Origin: Niallia sp. FSL W8-0635
GTDB taxonomy: Bacteria; Bacillota; Bacilli; Bacillales; Cytobacillaceae
NCBI RefSeq assembly: GCF_038007965.1
Contig: NZ_JBBOYD010000001.1
Coordinates: forward strand, 2,396,501-2,460,500
Direction: 5' to 3'
DNA length: 64,000 nt
Shown one piece after another: positions 44,331 to 53,761 of this stretch. The position numbers were made by a program, and so were the translations under genes. The notes under the pieces are model-generated. The model was given only the letters and a program-made list of their open reading frames with translations, did no database searches and had not been told where the DNA came from. Each line of letters opens with the position of its first letter. Position 1 is the first letter of the stretch.

Positions 44331-44744
44331 ATGAATTATTTTATTACCGAAGAGCTACCAGCCTTCTCACAGTTTGCCCAATTACATGAGGACAGTGGCT
44401 TATTAAAAAACAAAAAAGGGAATTATACACGAGAACAATTGTATGAAGCGGCTAAAAATAGCTGGTATTCTATTTCCATCTATCACGATCAAAAACTTAT
44501 CGCCTTTGGTCGCATGATTTCAGATGGTGTATACCAGTCATTAATCTGTGATGTTATGGTTCACCCAGACGAGCAGGGTAACGGATTAGGAAAGCAAATA
44601 ATTGAGAAGCTCGTATATAAATGCCAACAATCAGGCATTCAATCGATTCAATTATTCTCGGCAAAAGGAAAGCATCCCTTTTACAAAAAATTAGGATTCG
44701 TCGAAAGAGAACAAGATGCTCCTGGCATGTCTCTCCTCCTTTAA
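44331..44744 (+). CDS. GNAT-family N-acetyltransferase
   Basis: A 137-residue acetyl-CoA-dependent acyltransferase. The core LICDVMVHPDEQGNGLGKQIIEKLV holds the Q/RxxGxG/A pyrophosphate-binding loop (EQGNGLG), and IQLFSAKGKHPFYKKLGF is the typical C-terminal strand and helix. The acceptor substrate is unknown. Short 5' leader with AAAGGGG; followed by a tight terminator. Confidence 0.85.
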   Translation: MNYFITEELPAFSQFAQLHEDSGLLKNKKGNYTREQLYEAAKNSWYSISIYHDQKLIAFGRMISDGVYQSLICDVMVHPDEQGNGLGKQIIEKLVYKCQQSGIQSIQLFSAKGKHPFYKKLGFVEREQDAPGMSLLL

Positions 44745-44746
44745 GG

Positions 44747-44774
44747 AACCACATTCACTAATGTGGTTTTTTTG
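44747..44774 (+). terminator. Intrinsic terminator
   Basis: AACCACATT pairs with AATGTGGTT and is followed by TTTTT. Confidence 0.85.
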
Positions 44775-44888
44775 TATTTTCCTATGCATATCCATCCTTT
44801 ATCTGGTAACACTACTTTAGTACGTAAAAAGAATTAATAACATATATTGGATAAACCAATAATGACTAATTACTAGGAGGTTATTTGT

Positions 44889-46538
44889 TTGAGCGAGAAT
44901 AACGATATGAATAATAATAATAAGGAACGAGACCAGGATCGGGAAACGTTAACAACACGCCAAGGGCATCCTGTGCCAGACAATCAAAACATCCGCACAA
45001 TTGGCAATCGCGGACCGGCTACCCTTGAGAATTACCACTTCATTGAGAAAATCTCTCATTTCGATCGGGAAGAAGTGCCAGAACGTGTAGTACATGCACG
45101 TGGTTCCGGAGCCTTCGGTTACTTTGAAACTTACGGAAAAGCAGGAAATGAACCAGTAGAAAAATATACTCGAGCAAAAGTATTTTCAGGAGCAGGGAAG
45201 AAAACACCATTAATGGTTCGCTTCTCCACTGTGGCTGGAGCTAAGGATTCTCCTGAGACAGCGCGAGATCCTCGTGGTTTCGCTGTAAAAATGTATACGG
45301 AAGACGGAAACTGGGATCTAGTTGGGAATAATCTTAAAATATTCTTTATTCGTGATGCAATGAAATTTCCTGATATGATTCATGCATTTAAAGCGGATCC
45401 GGCTTCAAATGTACCAAATCCTCAGCGAATGTTTGATTTTGTTTCCCGTACACCTGAGGCTACACATATGATTACCTTCCTATTCTCTCCTTGGGGAATA
45501 CCAGCTACATATCGCCATATGCAGGGTTCTGGTGTAAACACGTATAAATGGGTTAATGAAAAGGGCGAGGCAGTGTTAGTAAAATATCATTGGGAACCAA
45601 AACAAGGTATTCGAAATTTAACACAAGAAGAGGCAGAATCTATTCAAGCGAAGAACGTAGGACATGCAACACAAGATTTATATGAAGCGATAGAGCGCGG
45701 TGATTACCCAGAATGGGAGCTTTATGTGCAAATCATGGAAGATGATTATCATCCAGAGCTCGACTTTGATCCTCTTGATGACACGAAGCTTTGGCCAGAA
45801 GATAAGTTCCCTTGGTTGCCTGTTGGGCGCATGGTCCTTGATCGTAATCCGGTAGATTTCCATGCCGAAATTGAGCAAGCTGCCTTTGGTACTGGTGTAC
45901 TTGTAGATGGAATGGATTTTTCTGACGATAAAATGTTGCAAGGTCGCACCTTCTCTTACTCAGATACACAACGCTATCGTGTTGGCGCAAATTATCTGAA
46001 AGTCCCTGTAAATGCACCAAAAGCTCCTGTTCGCACAAATCAACATCGTGGGCAAATGGATGTACGTGACCCGAAAGAGTCAGGTGACAATCCACATATT
46101 AACTATGAGCCATCCATGCTAGGAGGCTTTAAAGAAGCAAGTAAAGAAGAGCGCGCACCTCACCAACCGACGTATAATGCAGCGGCAATGAGTGCACCAA
46201 TAGACCGCCCTAATAACTATGGTCAAGCTGGCCACACATACCGTAGCTTTGAAGATTGGGAGCGCGATGAATTAATAAAAAACCTTTCTGAAGCACTGGC
46301 AATCTGTGATAAAAAAATTCAAGATGCAATGATTGAACACTTTACACAAGCAGATGAAGAATACGGGATTCGTGTGAAGGAAGGCATCCAAGCAAAAATG
46401 AAAGAAATGAAAGAAATGGCTAAGGAAAATGTTCCAGGGCGTGAAGCAGGTATATCAAAATATGGTGAAGGTACAATCGATGCGAATCAAGCTACCGAAG
46501 ATGCAGTCAAGAAAAGCCATGAAGCGGATCCATATTAA
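44889..46538 (+). CDS. katA: Heme catalase, monofunctional (KatA-type)
   Basis: A 549-residue catalase that breaks down hydrogen peroxide. The distal histidine is in [16 protein letters not shown], the asparagine in [20 protein letters not shown], and the proximal heme-tyrosine in [15 protein letters not shown] 44889 is the start, with AGGAGG 9 bases upstream. The length exceeds B. subtilis KatA (483) because of an acidic, Lys-rich C-terminal extension of about 40 residues after the usual helical domain. I looked for a PerR box upstream and found none. Cytoplasmic, presumably tetrameric. Confidence 0.95.
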   Translation: MSENNDMNNNNKERDQDRETLTTRQGHPVPDNQNIRTIGNRGPATLENYHFIEKISHFDREEVPERVVHARGSGAFGYFETYGKAGNEPVEKYTRAKVFSGAGKKTPLMVRFSTVAGAKDSPETARDPRGFAVKMYTEDGNWDLVGNNLKIFFIRDAMKFPDMIHAFKADPASNVPNPQRMFDFVSRTPEATHMITFLFSPWGIPATYRHMQGSGVNTYKWVNEKGEAVLVKYHWEPKQGIRNLTQEEAESIQAKNVGHATQDLYEAIERGDYPEWELYVQIMEDDYHPELDFDPLDDTKLWPEDKFPWLPVGRMVLDRNPVDFHAEIEQAAFGTGVLVDGMDFSDDKMLQGRTFSYSDTQRYRVGANYLKVPVNAPKAPVRTNQHRGQMDVRDPKESGDNPHINYEPSMLGGFKEASKEERAPHQPTYNAAAMSAPIDRPNNYGQAGHTYRSFEDWERDELIKNLSEALAICDKKIQDAMIEHFTQADEEYGIRVKEGIQAKMKEMKEMAKENVPGREAGISKYGEGTIDANQATEDAVKKSHEADPY

Positions 46539-46572
46539 GTGATGAGAGTAGGGAGTTAAAAACAGGCTAATT

Positions 46573-46612
46573 GGAGACACATTTCTTATAAGAATTTGTG
46601 TCTCCTTTTTTA
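46573..46612 (+). terminator. Intrinsic terminator after katA
   Basis: GGAGACACA pairs with TGTGTCTCC, followed by TTTTTT. Confidence 0.85.
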
Positions 46613-46720
46613 TGTTTTAACAACTTGTTAGAGCAATTAACACCGATTACCGCATTAATGTAACCAAAAATTATGCATTTCACACTCCAAACCATTCCAA
46701 CACTCAAAATATCCTAATAA

Positions 46721-46749
46721 TTGACATACCTAATAAAATATGATATTAA
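46721..46749 (+). promoter_or_regulatory. Sigma-A promoter of htpG
   Basis: A perfect -35 TTGACA (46721-46726) is separated by 17 bases from TATTAA (46744-46749). The predicted transcript start falls near 46756, just before the CIRCE-like site. Confidence 0.75.
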
Positions 46750-46758
46750 ATTAATAGA

Positions 46759-46785
46759 TTAGCACTCATTGCGATTAAGTGCTAC
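46759..46785 (+). promoter_or_regulatory. CIRCE-like HrcA operator upstream of htpG
   Basis: TTAGCACTC, a 9-base spacer, then AAGTGCTAC. The CIRCE consensus is TTAGCACTC-N9-GAGTGCTAA, so 16 of 18 arm positions match and the spacer length is exact. It sits at the start of the htpG transcript, the normal place for HrcA repression. The B. subtilis htpG is not controlled by HrcA, so this is a difference worth testing. Confidence 0.7.
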
Positions 46786-46823
46786 TATTATTACATAAGA
46801 ATGAAGAGAAAGGATGTAGAATT

Positions 46824-48704
46824 ATGATCGAAACAAAAGAATTTAAAGCAGAATCGAAACGATTATTAGAGATGATGATTAACTCTATCTATTCTCAAAG
46901 GGAAGTATTCTTACGTGAGTTAATCTCAAATGCTAGTGATGCGATTGATAAAATCTATTATAAAGCGCTAACAGATGACACCATTAATTTTGAAAAAGAC
47001 AATTATTTTATTAAAATATTCGCAGATAAAGAAAACAGAACTTTAACCATTTCTGATACTGGAATTGGGATGACAAAAGAAGAGGTAGAAACAAATTTAG
47101 GTACAATCGCTAAAAGCGGTTCTCTTGCTTTTAAAATGGAAAATGAAGCAAAGGATGGACATGACATTATTGGGCAGTTCGGAGTTGGGTTCTATGCTGC
47201 ATTTATGGTAGCGGATGAAGTAACCGTGATCACAAAATCATTAAATAGTGATACCGCTTATAAATGGATTTCAAAAGGTGCAGATGGCTACACTATTGAA
47301 GAAACAGACAAAGAGACAGTCGGTACAGATATTATTCTTACAATAAAAGAAAACACAGAAGAAGATCAGTATGATGAATTTTTAGAAGAATATCGATTAA
47401 AATCAATTATTAAAAAATACTCCGATTTTATCCGTTATCCAATTAAAATGGAAGTGACTTCAAGCAAATTAAAAGAAGGAACAGAAAACGAATACGAGGA
47501 AGTTGCAGAAGAGCAAATCCTTAATAGCATGGTTCCTATCTGGAGAAAGAATAAAAATGAATTAACAGATGAAGATTATCAAAATTTCTATGAAGAAAAA
47601 CGCTATGGCTATGATAAACCATTAAAGCATATCCATGTTAGTGTAGATGGTGCTATTCGTTATAATGCGATTCTTTATATTCCGGAAAAAACACCGTTTG
47701 ATTATTATTCCAAGGAATATGAAAAAGGTTTAGAGCTTTATTCAAATGGCGTTTTAATTATGGAGAAATGTGGAGACTTGCTGCCAGATTACTTTAGCTT
47801 TGTAAAAGGTATGGTCGATTCAGAGGATTTATCCCTTAATATTTCAAGAGAAATGCTGCAGCATGACCGCCAATTAAAGCGGATCGAAAAGAATTTAACA
47901 AAGAAAATAAAAAGTCAGCTTCTTAGCCTTCTTAAGGACGAAAGAGAAAAATACGAATCCTTCTATGAATCATTTGGAAGACAAATTAAATTCGGAGTCT
48001 ATAATGACTTTGGAATGAATAAGGACATGCTACAGGATTTACTATTATTCTATTCATCTAAAGAGAAAAAATTAGTATCCTTAGATGAATACGTAGAAAG
48101 AATGCCAGAAGATCAAAAATTCATTTATTATGCCTCTGGTGATTCGATTGAACGCATTGACAAGCTTCCACAAACAGAATTAGTTGCGGATAAAGGCTAT
48201 GAAATCCTATATTTAACAGATGACATTGATGAATTCGCAATTAAAATGATTGCCAATTATAAAGAAAAAGAATTTAAGTCTGTATCAAGTGGTGATTTAG
48301 GTCTTAACCAAGAGGAAGAAAAAGAGGAAAAAGAAGCAACAGAGGAAAACAAAGCGTTATTTGATTATATGAAGGACATCCTTTCCGAAAAAGTGAAAGG
48401 CGTAAAAGTATCCACTCGTTTAAAATCACATCCTGTTTGCTTAACTGCTGAAGGAGAAGTTTCAATCGAAATGGAAAAAGTCTTAAGCATGATGCCAGAT
48501 AATCAAAATATCAAAGCAGATAAAGTCTTAGAAATAAACAAAAATCATGAAATTTTCCACGCATTAAAAGAAGCATTTGATAGTGATAAGGATAAAGTAG
48601 CTCTTTATACAAACCTTCTTTATAACCAAGCATTGCTAATTGAAGGTTTATCCATTGAAGATCCTGTAGAGTTCACAAACAATATTTGTAAACTAATGAA
48701 ATAA
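46824..48704 (+). CDS. htpG: Molecular chaperone HtpG (Hsp90)
   Basis: A 626-residue ATP-dependent chaperone, the same length as B. subtilis HtpG. The GHKL nucleotide-binding domain shows [36 protein letters not shown] and GTDI. The middle domain has [23 protein letters not shown] and [19 protein letters not shown] 46824 follows AAAGGATG; a longer reading adds a spurious tail. A strong sigma-A promoter and CIRCE-like operator lie just upstream, implying heat induction by release of HrcA. Confidence 0.95.
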   Translation: MIETKEFKAESKRLLEMMINSIYSQREVFLRELISNASDAIDKIYYKALTDDTINFEKDNYFIKIFADKENRTLTISDTGIGMTKEEVETNLGTIAKSGSLAFKMENEAKDGHDIIGQFGVGFYAAFMVADEVTVITKSLNSDTAYKWISKGADGYTIEETDKETVGTDIILTIKENTEEDQYDEFLEEYRLKSIIKKYSDFIRYPIKMEVTSSKLKEGTENEYEEVAEEQILNSMVPIWRKNKNELTDEDYQNFYEEKRYGYDKPLKHIHVSVDGAIRYNAILYIPEKTPFDYYSKEYEKGLELYSNGVLIMEKCGDLLPDYFSFVKGMVDSEDLSLNISREMLQHDRQLKRIEKNLTKKIKSQLLSLLKDEREKYESFYESFGRQIKFGVYNDFGMNKDMLQDLLLFYSSKEKKLVSLDEYVERMPEDQKFIYYASGDSIERIDKLPQTELVADKGYEILYLTDDIDEFAIKMIANYKEKEFKSVSSGDLGLNQEEEKEEKEATEENKALFDYMKDILSEKVKGVKVSTRLKSHPVCLTAEGEVSIEMEKVLSMMPDNQNIKADKVLEINKNHEIFHALKEAFDSDKDKVALYTNLLYNQALLIEGLSIEDPVEFTNNICKLMK

Positions 48705-48711
48705 ACAAAGT

Positions 48712-48747
48712 AAAACCGCCCTTTTCGATAGGAAAGAGCGGTTTTCT
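48712..48747 (+). terminator. Intrinsic terminator after htpG
   Basis: AAAACCGCCCTTTTC pairs with GAAAGAGCGGTTTT (one mismatch). Confidence 0.8.
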
Positions 48748-48872
48748 CCTTTATAATCTTCTGAATACTCCCTTTCACAAAAAACAACTTCTTCCTGTTA
48801 ATTTATGTTTTACTATTTAAAACGAAACCGCTATACTTATAAAAAATACATTCAGAGATGGGGAACAATAAT

Positions 48873-49598
48873 ATGGCAGAGTTAAAAGGAATAGAGATGT
48901 TGACGATTGCAAAAGATTCCTTTGTCATTCACCCAACCCTTATATGGGATGAAAAACAAACTTTATTAATAGATACAGGAATGCCTGGTTATATGGAAGA
49001 CATAAATTTAGTTATGGCTAAAGCAAATAAATCATTGGAAGATTTAACTGGCATCTTGTTAACACATCAAGATATTGATCATATTGGGAGCTTACCAGAA
49101 ATATTAACAGCATGTACACAGCATTTAACCATTTATGCACATAAAGAGGATATACCATATATAGAAGGCGAATTGCCTTTATTAAAAGCAAATCCTGCTA
49201 AATTCTCGGAAGATAAATGGGAATCATTACCCGATCATCTTAAATTTATTTATCTTCACCCACCAAAGGCGCAGGTTTCAAATCCACTAGAAGATGGGCA
49301 ACTATTAGAAATGAATGGTGGACTAGAGATTATCCATACACCTGGACATACACCTGGACATATATGCCTATTTCATATAACATCGGGAACTTTAGTTGCT
49401 GGTGACGCATTAACCGCTGTAAATGGAAAGCTTCAACTTCCTAATTCCGTACATACTCCTGATATGGAACTTGCGATACAATCACTGGAAAAGCTCCTTA
49501 CGTATCCAATTAAACAAATCGTGTGTTATCACGGTGGTCTTGTATCCGATCACGTGATGGAACAATTGCAAGGTCTAGTAAAATCAAAAATTTTCTGA
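48873..49598 (+). CDS. Metallo-beta-lactamase fold hydrolase (second copy)
   Basis: A 241-residue MBL-superfamily enzyme. Metal ligands are in LTHQDIDHIGSLPE (HxxxDH), TPGHTPGHICLF and GDALTAV, with the last His in CYHGG. The first motif reads HQDIDH, where the second His of HxHxDH is replaced by Asp, a variant seen in some family members. It resembles the protein at 7242 in overall layout, mostly in the GDAL block, but is not a close copy. ATG 48873 was preferred because ATG 48858 lies inside the RBS. Function unknown. Confidence 0.78.
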   Translation: MAELKGIEMLTIAKDSFVIHPTLIWDEKQTLLIDTGMPGYMEDINLVMAKANKSLEDLTGILLTHQDIDHIGSLPEILTACTQHLTIYAHKEDIPYIEGELPLLKANPAKFSEDKWESLPDHLKFIYLHPPKAQVSNPLEDGQLLEMNGGLEIIHTPGHTPGHICLFHITSGTLVAGDALTAVNGKLQLPNSVHTPDMELAIQSLEKLLTYPIKQIVCYHGGLVSDHVMEQLQGLVKSKIF

Positions 49599-49687
49599 AA
49601 AAGAACGCCTATCGGAATTTTCTTCGAACCCAAAAAGAAAAGGAAAGGGAATCCTTCTTTATAGGCATCTTTTCAAATATAGATTCT

Positions 49688-50311
49688 TTATAAAAAGAAC
49701 TGAATTCCACGAATCCCAAAATAACCACCGAATAAAAGCAATATCAGTCCTGATAGCTTGCTGATGAAGGTAATTAGTTGTTCAGAGACAACCGTTCGAA
49801 AGAAACTCGATAAAACAGATACGGTAAGATCCCATATGGCAACACCAAACAGCATGCAACCTGTGTACAATAATAAGGTGCTTGTACTTAAATCATGTAT
49901 AGTTGTAGCTAAAATGGAACCATATATACCTAACCAGAAAATAATCGATAAGGGATTCATGATGCTCATGAGTAATCCAGTCATAAACGAACGAAACATA
50001 GAGTTATTATCTTTGCTACTTCTTGAGATTGTACTTGTTTTCGTCATGACCCCTTCTATTCCTGTGTAAATAAGGACAAATGCACCAAATAGCCATAGAA
50101 AGGTTTGAACAATAGGGATATTAGCTAATTTTGCCACTCCAAAGTATACGAGAATGATAAAGAAGACGTCACCCAATAGAGATCCTAGCGATAGAACCCA
50201 AGCATGACGAAACCCATATCGAAGTCCTCTGTTTATAACAGCAGCATTCACAGGGCCAATCGGTGCTGCCAATGATAAACCTAAGGCGATATAATATAAA
50301 ATACTATCCAT
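49688..50311 (-). CDS. LysE-family exporter (second copy)
   Basis: A 207-residue inner-membrane transporter of about six helices with ALGLSLAAPIGPVNAAVINRGLRYGFRHAW, YTGIEGV, SIMNPLSIIFWLGIYGSILA and GYFGIRGI motifs. ATG 50311 follows AGGAGG by 6 bases. It is closely related to the exporter at 37982-38623; the GPVN motif, the IIFWLGIYGS loop and the final GYFG segment are shared. Amino-acid export is inferred from the family. Confidence 0.85.
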   Translation of the reverse strand: MDSILYYIALGLSLAAPIGPVNAAVINRGLRYGFRHAWVLSLGSLLGDVFFIILVYFGVAKLANIPIVQTFLWLFGAFVLIYTGIEGVMTKTSTISRSSKDNNSMFRSFMTGLLMSIMNPLSIIFWLGIYGSILATTIHDLSTSTLLLYTGCMLFGVAIWDLTVSVLSSFFRTVVSEQLITFISKLSGLILLLFGGYFGIRGIQFFL

Positions 50312-50564
50312 CAACGATCCTCCTAATATAAACATCTATATTAAACGTATTCAAGAGAGCAAGCCTGTACCACTTATTTAGAAACTTTTTTCAATATCGA
50401 TTGTGGAATTCGTATTCTTTGATGAACAAAATTAAATAGCACGTAATTCTCTTGATTTCAAAGTATTCTTTTATAAATAGACTTATAATGATATAATAGT
50501 AATAAATAGAAAATACAGAAAAAACCCATTTGCCTATAATTAATTTTTAGTAGGAGACTTAACT

Positions 50565-51839
50565 ATGAGTGGTAGGAACGATAATGATACACCATCTAAT
50601 GATTTTTTTCGTTTGCTAGTGGAGCATGTAAGTGATTGGATTTGGCAAATAAATGAACAATTAGAATTCACCTATTCCAATTCAATTGTAGAAGAGATAT
50701 TAGGATATTCCCCAAACGAAATATTAGGGAAATCGATATTTTCTTTAATTAAAGCTGAAGAAATCGAAACACTTGAAGCAATTGTTTCGAGTGCTATAGA
50801 GAACAATAAACCCTTACATAATCTTGATTTCACGATGATACACCTTAATGGGCATGATATATTTATAGAAACAAATGCTAAGCCAATATTAGATAAACAA
50901 AATAAAACAATTGGTTATCGAGGAATTAATCGAGATATCACCTTATGGAAGAAAAATCAAGATCGTCAGCAACAATTACTAGATATCATTGAAGCTTCTC
51001 CAGATTTTATTGCAACAGCTGATAGTTATGGAAATACCACCTATTTAAACCCTTCAGCTAGAAACTTTCTAGGCATTCCTGAGGGAGTAGAAGATTTACA
51101 TTCCGTTAATGCACAGCTATGGACAAATAAATTTGTTGAATTAAATGATGCTGAGCTTTCTGCTGAAAAAAGCATTTGGAAGGGAGAAAACATTCTTTCC
51201 AATTCGCGTGGCAAACAAATTCCTGTTTCACAAACCATTGTCAATCATAAAGCTAATAATCAAAACGTTCATTTCCTTTCGACGATTGCAAGAGATATTT
51301 CGGAAAGAAAGGCATATGAAACGATTATAAAACGCCAAGCTTTATATGACACACTAACAGAACTACCCAATCGACGGTATCTATATAAAACCATTTCAAA
51401 ATTAATCGAGGAAAAGGAACAAAGCACTTCATTCGCCTTGCTATTTATCGATCTTGATGATTTTAAACAAATAAATGATACATTAGGCCACAAATATGGG
51501 GATCGGGCACTAAAGCTTATTGCTGCAAGAATGAAAGGTTCCGTTAGAGAGCATGATTTTCTATGTCGTTTAGGTGGAGATGAGTTTATTCTTCTAGTAA
51601 AAGGCATGGATTCAGAACAGGAATTACAAAATTATGCAAAGAGGTTAATCTCCATTTTTAACCACCCCCTTCAGATGGATAATATCCTTCACTCTATTAC
51701 ATGTAGTATCGGTATAAGTATCTATCCGAATCATGGAAATGATATAGAAACATTAATGCAAAAAGCAGATAAAATTATGTATCATATGAAAAAGCAAGGT
51801 AAAAATGGCTACCAAATTACGCATTCAAATGAAGGATGA
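50565..51839 (+). CDS. PAS-PAS-GGDEF diguanylate cyclase
   Basis: A 424-residue soluble cyclase with no membrane segments. Two PAS domains (about residues 10-130 and 135-250) with PAC tails lead to the GGDEF domain (about 255-420). The signature is RLGGDEF. The inhibitory I-site is intact: REHD lies exactly five residues before GGDEF. It should synthesise c-di-GMP and be subject to product inhibition. No EAL domain is present. The RBS is GTAGGAGA. It differs from the hybrid protein at 28429, which lacks the I-site. Confidence 0.9.
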   Translation: MSGRNDNDTPSNDFFRLLVEHVSDWIWQINEQLEFTYSNSIVEEILGYSPNEILGKSIFSLIKAEEIETLEAIVSSAIENNKPLHNLDFTMIHLNGHDIFIETNAKPILDKQNKTIGYRGINRDITLWKKNQDRQQQLLDIIEASPDFIATADSYGNTTYLNPSARNFLGIPEGVEDLHSVNAQLWTNKFVELNDAELSAEKSIWKGENILSNSRGKQIPVSQTIVNHKANNQNVHFLSTIARDISERKAYETIIKRQALYDTLTELPNRRYLYKTISKLIEEKEQSTSFALLFIDLDDFKQINDTLGHKYGDRALKLIAARMKGSVREHDFLCRLGGDEFILLVKGMDSEQELQNYAKRLISIFNHPLQMDNILHSITCSIGISIYPNHGNDIETLMQKADKIMYHMKKQGKNGYQITHSNEG

Positions 51840-51870
51840 TTCAAAAGCAGATGCTTATGAATCTTTTTTT
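51838..51870 (+). terminator. Intrinsic terminator overlapping the cyclase stop
   Basis: GATTC pairs with GAATC and inner AGCA/TGCT, followed by seven T. The stem starts within the stop codon. Confidence 0.6.
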
Positions 51871-52107
51871 GTTTATAGGCATAATTTACTAACAACAAAA
51901 ATTTCTTATGAAAAATGATTATTTTGGCACAATAAACCTACTGTTCTCTAGGTTACCTGCAACTATATTCATCTATTAAAAGTTGCAAAATTATCCCAAC
52001 TTGTCTAACTATTGAAGGATTTTGTAGAATATCATCGAAAAATAATCAAAAAGAATGTATAATAGATTCTTAGGAAAGTAGATTTTGAAAGAGGGAGGAT
52101 CATTAAA

Positions 52108-52482
52108 ATGGAATGGACTCTAGCCATTTTGTTTATTGCAGCAGCCATTTTGCTCATTACTTCCGTTATTAAAGCAAAACAAACGTCGAAATCAGAGCAA
52201 CGTGAAATAGATGTAATTCACCTTTCTGTGATGGAAGAAATAGCACAGTTGCAAAAACAAATACGTAATCTTGAGTTGGACATAGAAATAATGGAAAAAG
52301 AATCAGGCGTTCAACTGGCTTCTAAGGACCGTACGGTTTTAAGAGAAGTACTTGACTTGCATAGACGTAAGTATTCAGTGGAAAGTATTGCAGCTCAAAA
52401 AAAGCTTACTCAAGCTGAAGTAGAAGAAATGTTAGCTCCTTACTTACTTGTAAAAGAGGAAAGGAGAAGTGTTTTACAATGA
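52108..52482 (+). CDS. Small membrane-anchored coiled-coil protein
   Basis: A 124-residue protein. Residues 1-22 are one membrane helix (LAILFIAAAILLITSVI), followed by a coiled coil (about 35-70; MEEIAQLQKQIRNLELDIEIME) and a C-terminal segment that looks like a helix-turn-helix (YSVESIAAQKKLTQAEVEEML). AGAGGGAGG precedes the start. It overlaps the next gene by ATGA, so the two form a coupled pair. The pair reminds me of B. subtilis YqzD-YqzC, but I cannot verify this. Function unknown. Confidence 0.68.
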   Translation: MEWTLAILFIAAAILLITSVIKAKQTSKSEQREIDVIHLSVMEEIAQLQKQIRNLELDIEIMEKESGVQLASKDRTVLREVLDLHRRKYSVESIAAQKKLTQAEVEEMLAPYLLVKEERRSVLQ

Positions 52483-53015
52483 AACCGACAATAATCACAA
52501 GTTTCGCAGCAGGATTATTATTAGCAACTTCTGTTAGTGGGATCGTCTATTTTTCTACAAAGGATGATTCCGTAAAAGCTGAAGAGAATAATGTCGAAAA
52601 GGTAGAAAAAGTGGAAAGTGATGTAGCCAACACGCCAACTGTAGAAGAAATGAAGGAAATTTTAACAAGCAGCGGTTATGTTGTGCAGACTTCTGAAGAA
52701 GCGAAAAAAAAGGAAGAAGAGCAAAAACAAGCATCTGAATCCAATACTTCTGAAGAAAAGAAAGATGACAAACAAGAAGAAGAGAAAAAAGAGGAAGTTA
52801 AAACCGTCACTGTTACTGTTTCAAGCGGTATGACAAGCTATGATGTAGGAAGCATTTTACATGATGAAAAGATCATTAAAGAAACTGCCTTGGAATTCTC
52901 ACTAAAAGTAGATAAAAAAGGCGTAGCAGAATACTTAAAGCTTGGATCATTTAAAATTAAAAGCGATATGTCAACCGACGAAATTATTTCCACGATTTTC
53001 AAAAAACGAAGCTAA
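52479..53015 (+). CDS. Membrane protein with C-terminal MltG/YceG-like domain
   Basis: A 178-residue protein. An N-terminal hydrophobic stretch (FAAGLLLATSVSGIVYF) anchors it; residues 30-110 are a Glu/Lys-rich disordered linker. The C-terminal part (VTVTVSSGMTSYDVGSILHDEKIIKETALEFSLKV...LGSFKIKSDMSTDEII) resembles the N-terminal LysM-like domain of the lytic transglycosylase MltG/YceG. The catalytic domain of MltG is missing, so this is a partial homologue and probably binds or regulates cell-wall material. It starts within the previous gene (ATGA overlap). Confidence 0.7.
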   Translation: MKPTIITSFAAGLLLATSVSGIVYFSTKDDSVKAEENNVEKVEKVESDVANTPTVEEMKEILTSSGYVVQTSEEAKKKEEEQKQASESNTSEEKKDDKQEEEKKEEVKTVTVTVSSGMTSYDVGSILHDEKIIKETALEFSLKVDKKGVAEYLKLGSFKIKSDMSTDEIISTIFKKRS

Positions 53016-53018
53016 TAT

Positions 53019-53068
53019 AAAGGCTTGTCCAAAAAGGGTCTTCTCTTTTGGACAAGCCTTTATTTTTT
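53019..53068 (+). terminator. Intrinsic terminator
   Basis: AAAGGCTTGTCCAAAA pairs with TTTTGGACAAGCCTTT and is followed by ATTTTTT. Confidence 0.85.
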
Positions 53069-53174
53069 TATGTGATAATAGGTTCAACTAATCTTTATTT
53101 CTTATGGATAGGTTAGATTCCCCAAGCCATTTTATACAAGCTTCATAGTCTAAAAGGGAAGGGAGAATCAAACC

Positions 53175-53477
53175 ATGCAAAGGAAAAGAAAGAAAAAAAA
53201 TCCAATTAGAATATGTCTTCCAGGTGGTTATCGCTATTGCGGACCAGGTTGCAGTGGTCCTGGCGCGCCAATTAATTATGTTGATTCCTGTTGCAAAAAA
53301 CATGATCAGTGTGTAGAAGCATACGGTTCGTGCCGATATTGTGACGAAAGATTACTTCATTGTGTCGAAGCTAAACGTAGAGTAAGAAATGAAGAAGGGA
53401 AAACGGCAAGGTTGATTTCTGACTTTATGCGATTCCGACTGGAAATTAACGGTGGATGGAGAGGGAATCGATTATAA
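53175..53477 (+). CDS. Small phospholipase A2-like protein
   Basis: A 100-residue protein. A Lys/Arg-rich start of 12 residues is followed by GYRYCGPGCSGPGAPINYVDSCCKKHDQCVEAYGSC. This contains a calcium-loop-like YCGPGCSG and a catalytic-type His-Asp in CCKKHDQC, the core of the phospholipase A2 fold also found in parvovirus VP1. There are eight Cys. No signal peptide is seen. Similar small proteins occur in Bacillus and phage genomes under names such as 'phospholipase' or VP1-like. Activity is predicted, not established. Confidence 0.72.
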   Translation: MQRKRKKKNPIRICLPGGYRYCGPGCSGPGAPINYVDSCCKKHDQCVEAYGSCRYCDERLLHCVEAKRRVRNEEGKTARLISDFMRFRLEINGGWRGNRL

Positions 53478-53712
53478 CCTCCTTTTCCTGATATTATAGC
53501 GATAAGTTAAACGATAAATCCATTGTATCCTGCAGAAAAAAAAGGCAATTTTACTTAATCTAGAAGGTTCTTATAAATATTGGAATGATGCATTAAGCAT
53601 TTATTTTAAGTTCCTTCCACGTTCTTTCTTTAGCCGTCAAAAAACTCGTTTACTCATTTAGTAAAATAAGTAGCCCAATTAACAAAACAAAATGTTTTTA
53701 GGCTACTTTTAA
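53478..53712. other. Intergenic region with a second hairpin
   Basis: About 235 AT-rich bases. It holds an inverted repeat AAGTAGCC/GGCTACTT at 53668-53708 with an A/T-rich inner stem, possibly a second terminator. No gene is seen. Confidence 0.4.
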
Positions 53713-53753
53713 CAAAAAAACATCTTACTTTCCGATGAATCGTTAGTAAGATG
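53713..53753 (-). terminator. Intrinsic terminator of the DUF1906 gene
   Basis: On the minus strand CATCTTACT pairs with AGTAAGATG and is followed by TTTTTTT. Confidence 0.85.
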
Positions 53754-53761
53754 TAGGCTTA

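Noticed and set aside
44760..44888. PerR box before katA
   Set aside because: I looked for the TTATAATnATTATAA pattern and found no acceptable match.
46824..48704. Longer htpG from ATG 46779
   Set aside because: The extra 15 residues overlap the CIRCE-like site, lack homology and have no RBS; ATG 46824 gives exactly 626 residues.
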